The notes under the pieces: model-generated
The model's input: the letters and a program-made list of their open reading frames with translations, nothing else
The model's database searches: none
What the model was told of the DNA's origin: nothing
Shown: in pieces, positions 10,956-21,404 of the stretch
Layout of the letters: each line of letters starts with the position of its first letter
Position numbering within the stretch: position 1 is the stretch's first letter
Program-made: the position numbers and the translations under genes
NCBI GenBank assembly: GCA_035610835.1
Contig: CM069457.1
Location: 15,842,149-15,906,148 of the forward strand
Origin: Ophiura sarsii
Taxonomy: Eukaryota; Echinodermata; Ophiuroidea; Amphilepidida; Ophiuridae
Direction of reading: 5' to 3'
DNA: 64,000 nucleotides

Positions 10956-12300
10956 TAAATTGGGCTTACTTGTAAAATTAGCGTAACAAATTGTTCACCG
11001 TTTTGTAACCTCCCGGCTTGATATGGGCAACTCCCTCTTGTTTGGCCTTCCTCAAGATCAGATTGCACGTCTTCAGCGTATTCAGAACAACGCTGCGCGC
11101 TTGGTCACTCTAACTAGGAAAAGATCTCACATCACTCCCGTTTTAAAGAAGTTGCATTGGCTGCCGGTTGGTTACAGAATTGTATACAAATTGTTGCTCA
11201 TTGTTTTTAAGGCTTTAAATGACATGGCACCGCAGTATATCACATGTCTTCTTAAACCATACATACCTACTCGTACACTCCGTTCCAGCGACAGGTCACT
11301 TCTATGTGAACCTCGTTCCAAACACTCTTGGGGGACAGAGCTTTTTCAATTGCAGCGCCACGTCTCTGGAACGCCTTACCCATTCATGTTAGATCATGCA
11401 CATCCCTGGCACAGTTCAAGACGTCTTTAAGAACTCATTTGACAAAGGATGCTTTTTATTAAAAATGTGGTTTTTTTCGGTTACATATAAATAGGCTATA
11501 TTTCTTTAAATTTCAAATACTAGTAGTATTACATGTATTTGTAGATTTTTTGTTTGTTTGTATGTCACAAATTATGATATCATTATTGACATAATTATTA
11601 TACTATTAAGTTGGATTTAGTTAAATTATTGTAGATTAAGTTGTACTTTAAAATGTATGTTGTAATGTAAGTTATTTTTTGTATCGCGCCTCGAGCAACA
11701 TTTTGGTGGATTAGTGCGCATTATAAATCCACATTATTATTATTATTATTAACAATTGTCACCAGTTTCATTTTTTTTCCATTGTTATACATTGCATCAG
11801 ACAACTATTGTGTACCAAATAACCATTCCACACCATGTTACCAGAAATGTTTCATAAGCTATAGCCTGCACGTCAGTCCTATATATGATTGCCATACAGG
11901 GTGAAGATGTCAGTATTTCAATGTATATACATGTACATGATATTATTTTTAACCAAAGAATTAGAGTGTGCAATAGTATGAAAGATTTATTTTATATATT
12001 TTGTAAACAAAATTGTGTTTCTGTTGCATGTAAATGCAATCACTGATAACCAAACTATGAATAACATTGATGTGTAGCATATGATTTTTCTCTGAAAATT
12101 GGGCTTACTTGTCAAATCAAAATAACGTAACAATATTGTCACATGTTTCATGCGATTAACATTATGTTTTTCCATTGTTACATATTGCATCAGAAGGCTA
12201 TTTTGTGCCTAATAATAATTCCACACCCTCACATAAGCGTCCATATTACACATGTTACCAGCAATGTTTAAATGTACATAGCCTGCCCGTCAGTACTAAA
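10956..12300 (+). repeat. direct duplication of about 200 bp split by a LINE
   Basis: The sequence beginning TTGGGCTTACTTGT at 10959 and continuing after the LINE at 11756 (GTCACCAGTTTC...TTACCAGAAATG...CGTCAGT) recurs uninterrupted at 12100-12300 (TTGGGCTTACTTGTCAAAT...TTACCAGCAATG...CGTCAGTACT). The intact second copy shows what the first looked like before the LINE entered. Confidence 0.7.
11000..11755 (+). mobile_element. 5'-truncated CR1/L2-like LINE with target duplications
   Basis: It encodes the C-terminal end of a LINE reverse transcriptase polyprotein: LDMGNSLLFGLPQDQIARLQ, then LKKLHWLPVGYRIVYKLLL. Near 11333 one extra G shifts the frame. The correct continuation, AFSIAAPRLWNALPI to a stop at 11448, lies in the next frame. 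The 3' UTR follows, ending gcgcattataaat and ATT repeats. AACAAATTGTTCACC before and AACAATTGTCACC after the element look like target-site duplications. It is a dead copy. Confidence 0.85.
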
Positions 12301-12384
12301 AGTTAGAAAGGGGGTTTTCTTGAATAAGTTAACTCTACACACAATAGGACTTCTTGAGGGTTTTTGAGAGATTGAAACACTTAA

Positions 12385-13453
12385 GGCCATGTGTTTTGAA
12401 CTCGCCACCCTTACCGTTGCATGTCCAGATTTTTACGTTTTACACCATCTGAGATTCAAATTAGCATATCGCAGTAACTACTTGTTCTACCCCATAAAAA
12501 GTATATATTTTCTGAACTGTAATCTCACAAGGAATCTAAATATGCTATGGGAATTTGCATAGGACCTTATGGTAACATGTTGTGATTAAGAATGTTCAAA
12601 GAATATCGATTTTTTTCTTCTTCATATTTTGATTAAAGCTCAATTATTTTTTATTCCTATCCCAATCATCATTTTACCGGACCTATTAGTTCCTCATGCA
12701 ATTTACCCATCAGAACATAATGGTTGTCAAGGGTAACTTGTTGAAATATGTTATATCGGTAAGTGAATGAGCACAAACGTTTAAATTTCATATTTATTAG
12801 AGTTTAAACATTTTTGTTGTTGGCTATTCGCCCTATCCTGATTTAAATGGCATATTTGTATTCCCCTATTTGAGAGCTTTCCAAAAATGTATAACTTGGC
12901 TATCATCGTATGAATACTTTTTTTTGCTATAGTCATGTATGTAAAACCGATGAATAAGGACAAGTTCACTGTGTAGCGAATAGGGAAAAAGCCAAGGGCA
13001 ATGCCATCGATTTATGATTACAATTGTTACATAATAGTTGTCACGTTTGTTAAAACAGAATATTATAGAATATAAAATAATCTATAAAATGAGAGCAAAA
13101 TCATGTTTCTACCATACAGGAATGAGGAGTTATTTTAAATTGAACGTAGAATTGGTAACTTTTTCTATATTCCCCATAGAGATTGTACACAACGCCGCCG
13201 CCACCGCCGCCACCGCAACCACCCCTGACTTGCACCCCTGACTTTCACAATATAATCAATCACCCCTGACTTTCACAATGTAATCAATCATATCGCAGCC
13301 AAACATTTATGGAAATACCTAGGCTTTCAAATGACACCTCAACCATTGCTCTACCACATTTAGTTGTTGAGTTAAAAGAGAGAGATGGATGATTCGTCAC
13401 CAAATATGCAACGCCACCACCCTTTTTGGGTGGTGAGTTCAAAACACATAGCC
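12385..13453. mobile_element. 1.07-kb TIR transposon, copy 1, TTAA duplication
   Basis: Ends GGCCATGTGTTTTGAACTC and its inverse GAGTTCAAAACACATAGCC, flanked by TTAA on both sides (12381-12384, 13454-13457). The interior has a GCC/ACC microsatellite near 13190-13220 and no transposase frame. A second copy lies inverted at 59797-60843 with high similarity throughout. It is a non-autonomous DNA transposon with 4-bp duplications. Confidence 0.85.
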
Positions 13454-13457
13454 TTAA

Positions 13458-13773
13458 AGGAAAGCGGTCATGGTGAGGAAAAGAACCGCTGACGGCGATT
13501 GTTGGTCCAGCTAAACCTTAGCTAATAACTAATACATCACTTATATCACATACGATAGAAAATGCGTTCTATCAAATGAAAGATGGTTGATTGAGCGCGC
13601 CGTTCACATTGGGTTAAGAGATTGTTGTAGAGTCGCACGCAATACCGCTTGCATGTAAACATACGTACATGTAGAACAATTACAGACTGCGCTAATGTCC
13701 AACTTGTTTAGATTCAAATAGTCGACGCGCGCTGTTCAATTTTTGTTAGAATCCTCACCACGACCGCTTCCCT
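13458..13773. mobile_element. TTAA-type MITE adjoining the previous element
   Basis: Ends AGGAAAGCGGTCATGGTGAGG and the inverse TCCTCACCACGACCGCTTCCCT, with TTAA at both sides (13454-13457, 13774-13777). The left TTAA is shared with the 1.07-kb element, so one transposon inserted into the duplicated target of the other. 316 bp, no coding. Confidence 0.75.
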
Positions 13774-13777
13774 TTAA

Positions 13778-15800
13778 TATGAAACGAGAAAAACACTTGG
13801 CTACCCACAGTATGTGTTCCCCCTTTCATCATCATTATTACTTTCCCCAAAATAGTCGCATTCCTCCAAAATGGTGTTTCTGTAAAAGTGGCATTTTTCA
13901 AGATCCTATCATGTTTGTTTCACACAATTGGATATTTTGAAAGATTGAAACTTACGAAAAGGGAGAACGTTTGGCTTCCCACACAAATGTTTACTTTTCC
14001 CAAAATAATGATTTTCGAACGATACGGGAAAGTTATTGTCTGGAATGGACACTATTGGTTAGTCATGCATTCGTTTTATTTTTTATTTCAAATAACATGA
14101 ATAAGGATCAGCTAAGAAAGTAACGTTTTTCTTTTAATTTAAAATAAAGACAATAGAAAATCTTAAAAAGCACGGGAGAAGTTTTTGTAATTTTCTTGCA
14201 TGCGATTTATTGTCTGTCCTTTGTCAAATAACCTTTGGAAACGTTTTAAAAGTGTTATTGTTTCTAGCAACATTACATGTCTAGATATATCGTGGTTAAA
14301 TCATTGTACTCTGTTATAGACCAGACAATCAAATAGAATTCTAAATATAATTATTAATCTCGTTGCGGTTATTTTGTATCAAAGATCCAAGAAGATTTTA
14401 AAGACACCACCACAATGCATTGCGTTTTTGCAAAATGCCCTAATTCTGGCCTCCAATTTGTCCCGGTTCCCATAGAAATATGCACACAATCATGGCTTCA
14501 TATCGCGTTCACTGTTAGAGCGTAGTCTTAGGTTCTAGTTCATACATCAATGAATAGATATAGTAATATCAGTGTTCCTTTTTCTTATTTCTAAAACTTA
14601 AAAGAGCTCGACAAATGTATCGTGTGAAAAAGCTTTAGTTGGCTGGCGTTCGCGCAATGCATTGTGTGAAGACCTTGAATCTTCTTTTGATCCATGATTA
14701 AACGTCTCCGGATCATTGTTGATAAAACGTTGATGCATTTAAATATGACAATATTGACACATGATTGTCTAAAGCCTATACATAGCACAGAGTAAATAGT
14801 ATATGTTTATATTTTACATTTTGTATGAAAAGGATGGCTACCTGCGAATGTCATGTATCGTTAATGATGTGCAATGATTTGTGGTATGTCATTGTTATAT
14901 GTTATATACTACACAGGGCGTCCCAGAATGATTTATACCGTGTTTGAAAGATAATAAAAATAGCCAGGAGTAATACTGCAAGCTATTATATTTCACATAT
15001 TGAATGGGGTTTTGTATAATTTTGAAACTGCATCATTTTTATAAAGATTTTTATCGAGATTTCAAATTTTACAGTTAAGTCATTTGAATCGATTCAAATA
15101 CGGTATACAGAATTCAACTTAGCTGCATATAAATTACACCAAACATATGGATTGGATGTATACAGAGTTAGTATGCGTAACAAACAAATCATGGTGTAAT
15201 TTTTATATGATTTTATTGCAAATATTTACGGCTTTTTTATGAAGATTTGGTCTCGTACGTAATATAATAAATACGATTTCCTATTTTAAACTTGAAGGTT
15301 TTGTAAATTGATCAACATGTCTGACTAGTGGTTTTTGAACAATTAAACACGGTTTGAACAATGATAATAATGTCGCAATAGCATTTTATTCCAGTGTTGT
15401 TTTTAATGAATAATGTGTACTTCAACCCTTTTTATTAAGAAATGAGCTCGAGCTTGAAAGAATGCAATAAATTCATTAAATTCAATGAACTTAATGCGTT
15501 GTTTTGACCAAATAACTTCACTTGAAGATTATAAGCCATAATACTTTAATTACTTCAACATGTATGCAAAAATACAATCAGCAAGAGTACAAATCGTCTT
15601 GATGTTATGATTAACAATATCATTATTTTTGTTAATCATAATTTACTGTTTTCAGAATCTGCACCACTCTTACACGTGCATATATGCAACACATGCTAAA
15701 CTCTGTGCAAGAAAAAGCACCCATTTATCGAGGGGCCAACACTTATATGATCGACCATTATTGATGTTATATTTGTATTGACCGTTTCGGGAATCGACAA
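13778..15800. other. AT-rich sequence without recognised genes
   Basis: No gene, RNA or clear repeat is seen. A CAGGGCGTCCCAGAATGA word near 14917 resembles ends of DNA transposons, but no inverted partner was found. Short open frames lack signals. Confidence 0.4.
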
Positions 15801-15801
15801 A

Positions 15802-16208
15802 AAATGTACTTTAGGTCCCATATTCTGGACTGTACTAGTATCGTCCGATATATATACTGGAACACCCAGAACCGGTCGATATTGGTACTAAGTCAGTGGT
15901 CCAGTATTGTCCGATACTGGGACATATCAAAAGTTCCAGTATTGGGCGATATTGATATTGAATGATGTACCAGTGATTGTTCAATACTGGTACAAATCAC
16001 ACTGGTAACCAGTGTACCAGTATCACCCGATACTGGAACATATAAATGTTCCAGTATCACTCGATACTGGAATACAATTAGGTGTTCCAATATCGACCGA
16101 TACTGGAACAGTAAAATGTACCAGTATTGAGCGATACTGGCACTTTTTTTTGTTCCAGTATTGCACGATACTGGTATAACAGTATCTAGGACCAAAGTAC
16201 ACCTTTTC
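15802..16208. repeat. dyad array A: CCAGTAT..ATACTGG palindromes
   Basis: About nine imperfect copies of the palindrome CCAGTATYGNNCGATACTGG, usually extended by GTTC/GTAC outside, spaced about 40 bp apart. The array is bounded by an inverted pair: TGTACTTTAGGTCC at 15804 and its inverse GGACCAAAGTACA at the right. It resembles a MITE built of repeated operator-like dyads. Related arrays lie at 20681-20971 and 30961-31095. A 100-codon open frame through it is a by-product. Confidence 0.8.
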
Positions 16209-16448
16209 CTGGGAATCTTGTTAGATTCTTGTTGATGATCTGTTTACCACCAAAGATTGTAAATTGTTCTGCATTGGTAAAAGGTTCGTGAAATACGATG
16301 CATACACAATGTACAGGCATACCTACACCTAGCAACAAAAGTCCCTGACCAGGTGCTTTGAGGTTGGCTAATTCAAAATAGATAATCGGTACCAAAAATC
16401 TGAGATATACATTAAATGAGCAAATTCCTCTCCGCAGTTTGATACCTC

Positions 16449-17107
16449 ATTCAACAAAATCGAATGGATACTTTTAGGTTATGGCGATTTCAATGACCGT
16501 GCATGACAACAGAAAAGTTGCACTAGGTATAGGAAATCATTGATTTGTGTGTGATAACTGCATGTCATAACTCTGTGCTATCTGAATTGAACGAGCCACC
16601 TACAATCAAGGAAAAAAAGGTTGGCACACTTTGTCCCAATTAAGAAGAAAAAAGTGCCCCTCTCCCCCGAGGCAATGTTGATCCGAGCCACATGTCATCA
16701 GAAGCTTTGGCAGCTCTCTCAACATTGATTGATATGGGGGGGGGGGGGGGAAGTATGAGAGAGAGGGAGAGACCACTGCGTGCTATTAAAGAGTGCTATG
16801 TCCCAAGTCGGTTCTCTATTGTGAGCACAGGGATAGTTGTATTAAATTGTATCAAGTGTGCCAACTATTATTTTCCTTGATTGTAGGTATCTGGATGAAT
16901 GGGTCTGGAGTGATAACTGCAATTTGCGGGACAAAGGGTGTCTGAGCTGTGAAGAATGAAAGTCTTTGCTATCTTTACACACACATTTTCAGTGCGAAAT
17001 CACACACACATCAATGATTTCCTATACCTACATGTAGTACAACTTTTCTGTTGTTATGTGTGGTCATTGAAACCGCCATAACTTTAAAAGTATCCATTCA
17101 ATTTTGT
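16449..17107. mobile_element. foldback element with long arms
   Basis: AACAAAATCGAATGGATACTTTT (first 20 bases considered) at the left is inverted at the right (AAAAGTATCCATTCAATTTTGTT), and inner blocks such as GGTATAGGAAATCATTGAT and ACCTACAATCAAGG are also inverted. The arms are about 150-200 bp and imperfect. The loop holds a G-run at 16737-16750. No coding. Confidence 0.65.
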
Positions 17108-17582
17108 TGCTAGGTGTATATCACGATCAAGCTTCTCACTCGCTGGCATAATGGTCCAGTGCAAAACTGTAACACTGCAAATATAATAATGAAAAACTGC
17201 AACATAGTCTGTTTTCAATGTAAGATGATTTACAATCTCTAGAAGCAAATGAGTTATGATCAAAACTGTGGTTAACAGAACTCATGCATGGTGCAAGGTG
17301 TTCCAAGAGTTCTGATACCTTTTTGGCTTTATGGCTCCACTGAAATAAATATGGGGCATAAAAAAAAAATCATTTCCAATTGACACAACTGTGGACATTT
17401 TCTCCAATAATTGATACATTTTATTTCATATACGTAAGGAAAATACAATTGCACTTGTTCAATATGGTTCAGTATGACGTTACAAATATTTTGATGTACA
17501 ATATATTTATTCTTTAAAGCGTACTGAAATAGTTACTAGGGTTTTCATGTTTCAAACCCATTTTTTTCTTCTGAACACGATT

Positions 17583-17714
17583 GACAGTTTCGTGTGTTAT
17601 ATTCTATACACCTCATCAGAATGACCTCTTCTGACCTGTGCTGCTTCCAGTTGAAGGCTCTGCTACGACGATCATTCTGATGAATTGTGAATAGACTATA
17701 ACACACGAAACTAT
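17583..17714. ncRNA. inverted pair of hammerhead-ribozyme-like motifs
   Basis: The - strand (17619-17587) has CTGATGA, a GTGT/ACAC helix, then GAAAC. The + strand (17677-17711) has CTGATGA, a TGTG/CACA helix, then GAAAC. CUGAUGA and GAAA are the two conserved core strings of hammerhead ribozymes, separated by stem II. The two motifs are arms of one 130-bp hairpin. Stems I and III were not convincing by hand, so activity is uncertain. Penelope-like elements are known to carry such motifs, and one lies at 32270-34360. Confidence 0.4.
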
Positions 17715-19568
17715 AAAATTAGTTTGGTTTTGAAAAATGAAAATCCTAATCAATTGTTCCTGCAAACCTGATAAATTCATTCAAAGATGGGCTGAAATAG
17801 TGACACATGAATGAAGTAGTTCACTGTCCTCTAGAGCTAACTAGAGATTCCTGTTTCTTCAAGCACCAGGTTTCTTACTATTGTACTATTTCAGTCTTTA
17901 TCTTCATGATTAAACAGGAAGAACAACAATTAGCGAGCGCCAAGTCCTATATGTTATACATCATTGGAGATGCCTGTTTCTTTAAGCCCCAGCTTAATAT
18001 TTCAGTCTTTCTCTTCATGATTTAAGATAGAAACGATAATTAGCGAGTGCAATTAGTCATATTAGGCATCATTTGAGATTCCCCTAATTAAAAATACCCA
18101 CCACAAAGCATTTACCTTAATTTAACTCAATTTCCGGGGGAGGGGAAGTCGACTATTAAACTGAAATTACAGTAAGCGTGACAAAAAAGGGTCCAAAATC
18201 AACCATATTAAAGAAAAAGGGAGTTTTTTCAAATGTTATGGTGATTTTTGGCTTCAGAGGACTAACATATTTAGGGAATGTCTTTGGTCACCCATACTTA
18301 CAACATGACAGTTGACTAATGCCCCCCCCCCCCCTCCCCTCACTAAATTTAGGAGTTTCTGCCTTTATTAGCCACTCGTTCTATTATTTTGTTAACATTA
18401 TCTTGTCACCCTTAAATATATTTTCTATACATGCAAAAAGTACTGAATATTACATTAAAAAACATATATTAAATATGAATATTCTTAAATACTCTCATCT
18501 TTGCTGGGTCCCAATATAAATGGAGAAATACTTGTTTTAAATAAAATTATATTATGATAGGTACACTTTTGAGATTAAATCTAATACTTAGACGCCTTCA
18601 GAATAGTACTTGGCCGGATGGCATCTGTGAATGATGGTGGATATGCAAAGTGGTAATTAACAATTTTCACCACAGTTTGATGTTTTTATTAGACAGAAAT
18701 TGAACTATCTCAGGCAAGAAATAAAGCTTGTCTCAGCATCCTATACGCATAGGTTAATAAGCAAATGAAATTCACAACCAGGTTTATTCTCTCTTCCCTT
18801 CTCATTGTTTAGGTTATTTATGGATTAATTGTTGCATTTTTTACATCACAGGGAAAATGGAGATTTGACCACAAAACGGCCGAAAAAGTGGACAAAAAAT
18901 GCAATTAAAAACAACACCACTGCATCGTTTTTTTGTACTAGGTAGAGCCCTATATAGCGATTAGGGTTTGTGGGCTAAGGGAAGCAGCACACAGGGTTTT
19001 TTTCATTGGCCTTGTGTTTCTATAGCAAATTGCAAACATTCTCAGTAGGTGATACATTAAATGCTAATTTTAGTTTGATATGTTCATGATATTTTACTGG
19101 AAGACATGGAATACACATTTCCAATGTAATTGCTACACACAATTCCGATCTTTCAAGACACATACGGTACATGTAGCTCATAAAATGTTTAGATAAATAG
19201 AAATGATGTGCCTATGTACACTAGTACTACCACAGTGCAACTATTTCCCATAGGCTACATGTATATACACTGCTGCTATTTTGCAAGGAAGACTAGTTTT
19301 ATAGCATATTACTCCAGTATTTATGTTCATAGCCTTTGTCTACTAACAAACAATCATCAGCATAACCATTCCCCAAGCATGCAATATCTACTTATCTTTG
19401 AATAAATATTATATAAAACAAATTAAAGGCACACAGTCTAGTTTCACCATGGGAGAAAACCCTATTCTACAGGCCCAATATTTTTTCGCTCATTGATGTC
19501 CAATTCAAGCTAAATATTTAAATGAATTAAATATTGACCCACAGAAATAATGGAGACATTTCAGAATA
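17715..19568. other. no gene seen; small tandem duplication
   Basis: A roughly 130-bp duplication lies at 17835-18080 (CCTGTTTCTT...CTTCATGATT, twice). A C-run is at 18322-18336. Otherwise AT-rich sequence without recognised genes. Confidence 0.45.
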
Positions 19569-19572
19569 TTAA

Positions 19573-19944
19573 AGGCATATTATGTGATCTTTTCCAGAGA
19601 GCGCCCTCTATTCATGAATGATTTTTTTTAGAAAGTAGATTTTCTTGCAGATTTACATTTCTGATCATAAATCGTACATACATTCCAAGTGACAGAGTGA
19701 TACGATTCCTAATTACCTCAGATTTTAGAGTGAATTTAGAGTGAAAATATAAACTGTCGTGTTATCCCGACAGTTTATTTTCACTCTAAAACCATGATTT
19801 TGAAGTAATTAAGAATCGTATCGCCCTGTAACTTGAAATGTATGTACGATTTATGATCAGAAATGTAAATCTGTAAGAAAATCTGCTTTCAATTTTTTTT
19901 CTCGATGTTGAGGGCGTTCCCTGGAAAGATCACATAATATACCT
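19573..19944. mobile_element. TTAA foldback MITE, family AGGYATATTATGTGATC, copy 1
   Basis: 372 bp, flanked by TTAA (19569-19572 and 19945-19948). The arms are inverted over almost the full length and meet at a CTGTCG..CGACAG centre, so the transcript would be one long hairpin. A second copy, in the KLHL intron, is at 25617-25962. TTAA duplications suggest mobilisation by a piggyBac- or Kolobok-type transposase. Confidence 0.85.
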
Positions 19945-20105
19945 TTAAGGTTTTTAGGATGTTTAGAAATGAAAAAGACAGTTATTGGTAATACTTAGCA
20001 TATTGCATAGCTTCCAGAAAAAAAAGTTGTTTCGAAAAGACTGAATTTACCGTATTAAAAATGCACAAGTTGTTTAGAAATGACTAAATATTTATTCCCA
20101 ATTAA

Positions 20106-20451
20106 AGGTAGATGTTCCGATTTTCAACTTGAAGTTTTCTATTCTACATGAAAGGTCATCCTTAAAAAACGTTGTGTCCCAAAATTTGAGATGCATAGCT
20201 ATTATGGTTCTTATTTTAGACGCACAAGATGCTGTGAACTGTACCCATTGAGTAGTACACAAACTATATCGGTGGTAACCACCATTCGCGGTAATTCAAC
20301 GCTATTTCGTCGATTTCTCTGTCATTATACCGAATTAGGCCGTCAAATTTCAGTATGATGATGAGAAAAATACGAGCTTTCATATGATATGAAAATCTCC
20401 GTATGTTTGAAATAATTCTGTGTTACGAAAATGTGATCGGGTCATCTACCT
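20106..20451. mobile_element. TTAA MITE, AGGTAGATG ends
   Basis: Ends AGGTAGATGTTCCGATTTTC and the inverse GATCGGGTCATCTACCT, flanked by TTAA at 20102-20105 and 20452-20455. 346 bp, no coding. Same target preference as the elements at 13458, 19573, 25617 and 34517 but different ends. Confidence 0.75.
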
Positions 20452-20584
20452 TTAACAATACAGACCACCACATTTTCACATGCTTTCTCCAAAAATTGAA
20501 CCATCAACCCTAACCCTAGAAATGTGGTACGGGAGATGGAATGAAGAACAGGGGGAGGGGGTTAAATAAAAAAACTTTTAAATT

Positions 20585-20655
20585 TATGTCAGCTGACCCC
20601 AGGAATTGAATCCAGGCCGCTGGTGTGACTGCCAGGCGAGGTACTTCACGGGTGA
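20585..20655 (-). repeat. tRNA-like SINE fragment
   Basis: The - strand holds a box B-like GGATTCAATTCC with a flanking half cloverleaf. The 5' half is not recognisable. It is probably a SINE remnant. Confidence 0.3.
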
Positions 20656-20680
20656 GGGCTTCCCAGACTTAAAAGTCTGG

Positions 20681-20971
20681 AGAAAGTGTTATTTGGGTCC
20701 CAGATTCTGGACTGCACTAGGATCGTCCGATACTAGAACACCCTGTATCGTCCAATACTGGTAAAAGTGTTCCGGTATCGGCCGATATTTATAATTATAT
20801 ACTAGTATCGTTCAATTCTGGGACAATTCTCACTGTTATCATGTGTACCAGTAATCGCCCGATACGGGAACAGTAAAATCGTATCAGTATCGACCGATGC
20901 TGGCAACTTTAATGTTCCAGTATTGAACGATACTGGTATACTAGTATCTGGGACCTAATAGACACTTTTTC
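20681..20971. repeat. dyad array B: CCAGTAT..ATACTGG palindromes
   Basis: About six degenerate copies of the same dyad as in array A. The ends are AGTGTTATTTGGGTCCCAGA and, inverted, TCTGGGACCTAATAGACACT, a clear terminal inverted repeat. No coding. It lies about 200 bp beyond the 3' end of the KLHL gene. Confidence 0.75.
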
Positions 20972-21060
20972 AAAAAATCGGAGACCCGGGGTTTAGCGTT
21001 ACATGAGATACAAATTGTGTGCGCGCAAGCCAAGTGCTGGCCGTGTGGTTGCCGTTTGGT

Positions 21061-21105
21061 GTATAGGGTTAGGGTTAACGCTTTAATCCCTTAACCCTAT
21101 ACGTA
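21061..21105. repeat. short inverted TTAGGG-like repeat
   Basis: TAGGGTTAGGGTTAA is followed by TTAACCCTATA in inverted order. It could be a telomere-like insertion or the end of a repeat that uses GTTAGGGTTA termini, as the SINE units at 34853 do. Confidence 0.4.
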
Positions 21106-21179
21106 CCATAATTTCTGGTCAATCATGCTTACAATATTATCAAAGAGTGCCAACCTCCCCACCCTCTTAGACACATGGT

Positions 21180-21404
21180 CTATATCACAGCCACTGCTGC
21201 TTCACATCTGGCAGTCGGCATAGGACCAAGTTCAATCCAGGAATCCGTTTCAAGATCATAAACTTCAACATTATCCAACGTGGTTGGTGCGACATTATTT
21301 CGACTCCTAGAGCGCCCTCCCATGACGTAGAGGTGACCATGAAGTGCTGTCACTGATGCACAGGCCCTTGGAGTCGGCATGTGTTGGACTCGCTTCCATT
21401 TGTT
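21180..21404 (-). CDS. KLHL exon 4: last Kelch repeat and C-terminus
   Basis: Begins after TTATTTCTACAG, in frame with exon 3. It encodes NKWKRVQHMPTPRACASVTA, then HLYVMGG, then the blade-closing W...MPTAR segment, and stops at TAG (21180-21182). Ending right after the final strand is normal for six-bladed KLHL propellers. Confidence 0.8.
   Translation of the reverse strand, partial: NKWKRVQHMPTPRACASVTALHGHLYVMGGRSRSRNNVAPTTLDNVEVYDLETDSWIELGPMPTARCEAAVAVI

Noticed and set aside
14915..14945. DNA transposon end CAGGGCGTCCCAGAATGA
   Set aside because: Looks like a transposon terminus but no inverted partner was found.
15893..16195. 100-codon - strand frame with repeated short motifs
   Set aside because: By-product of the dyad array.
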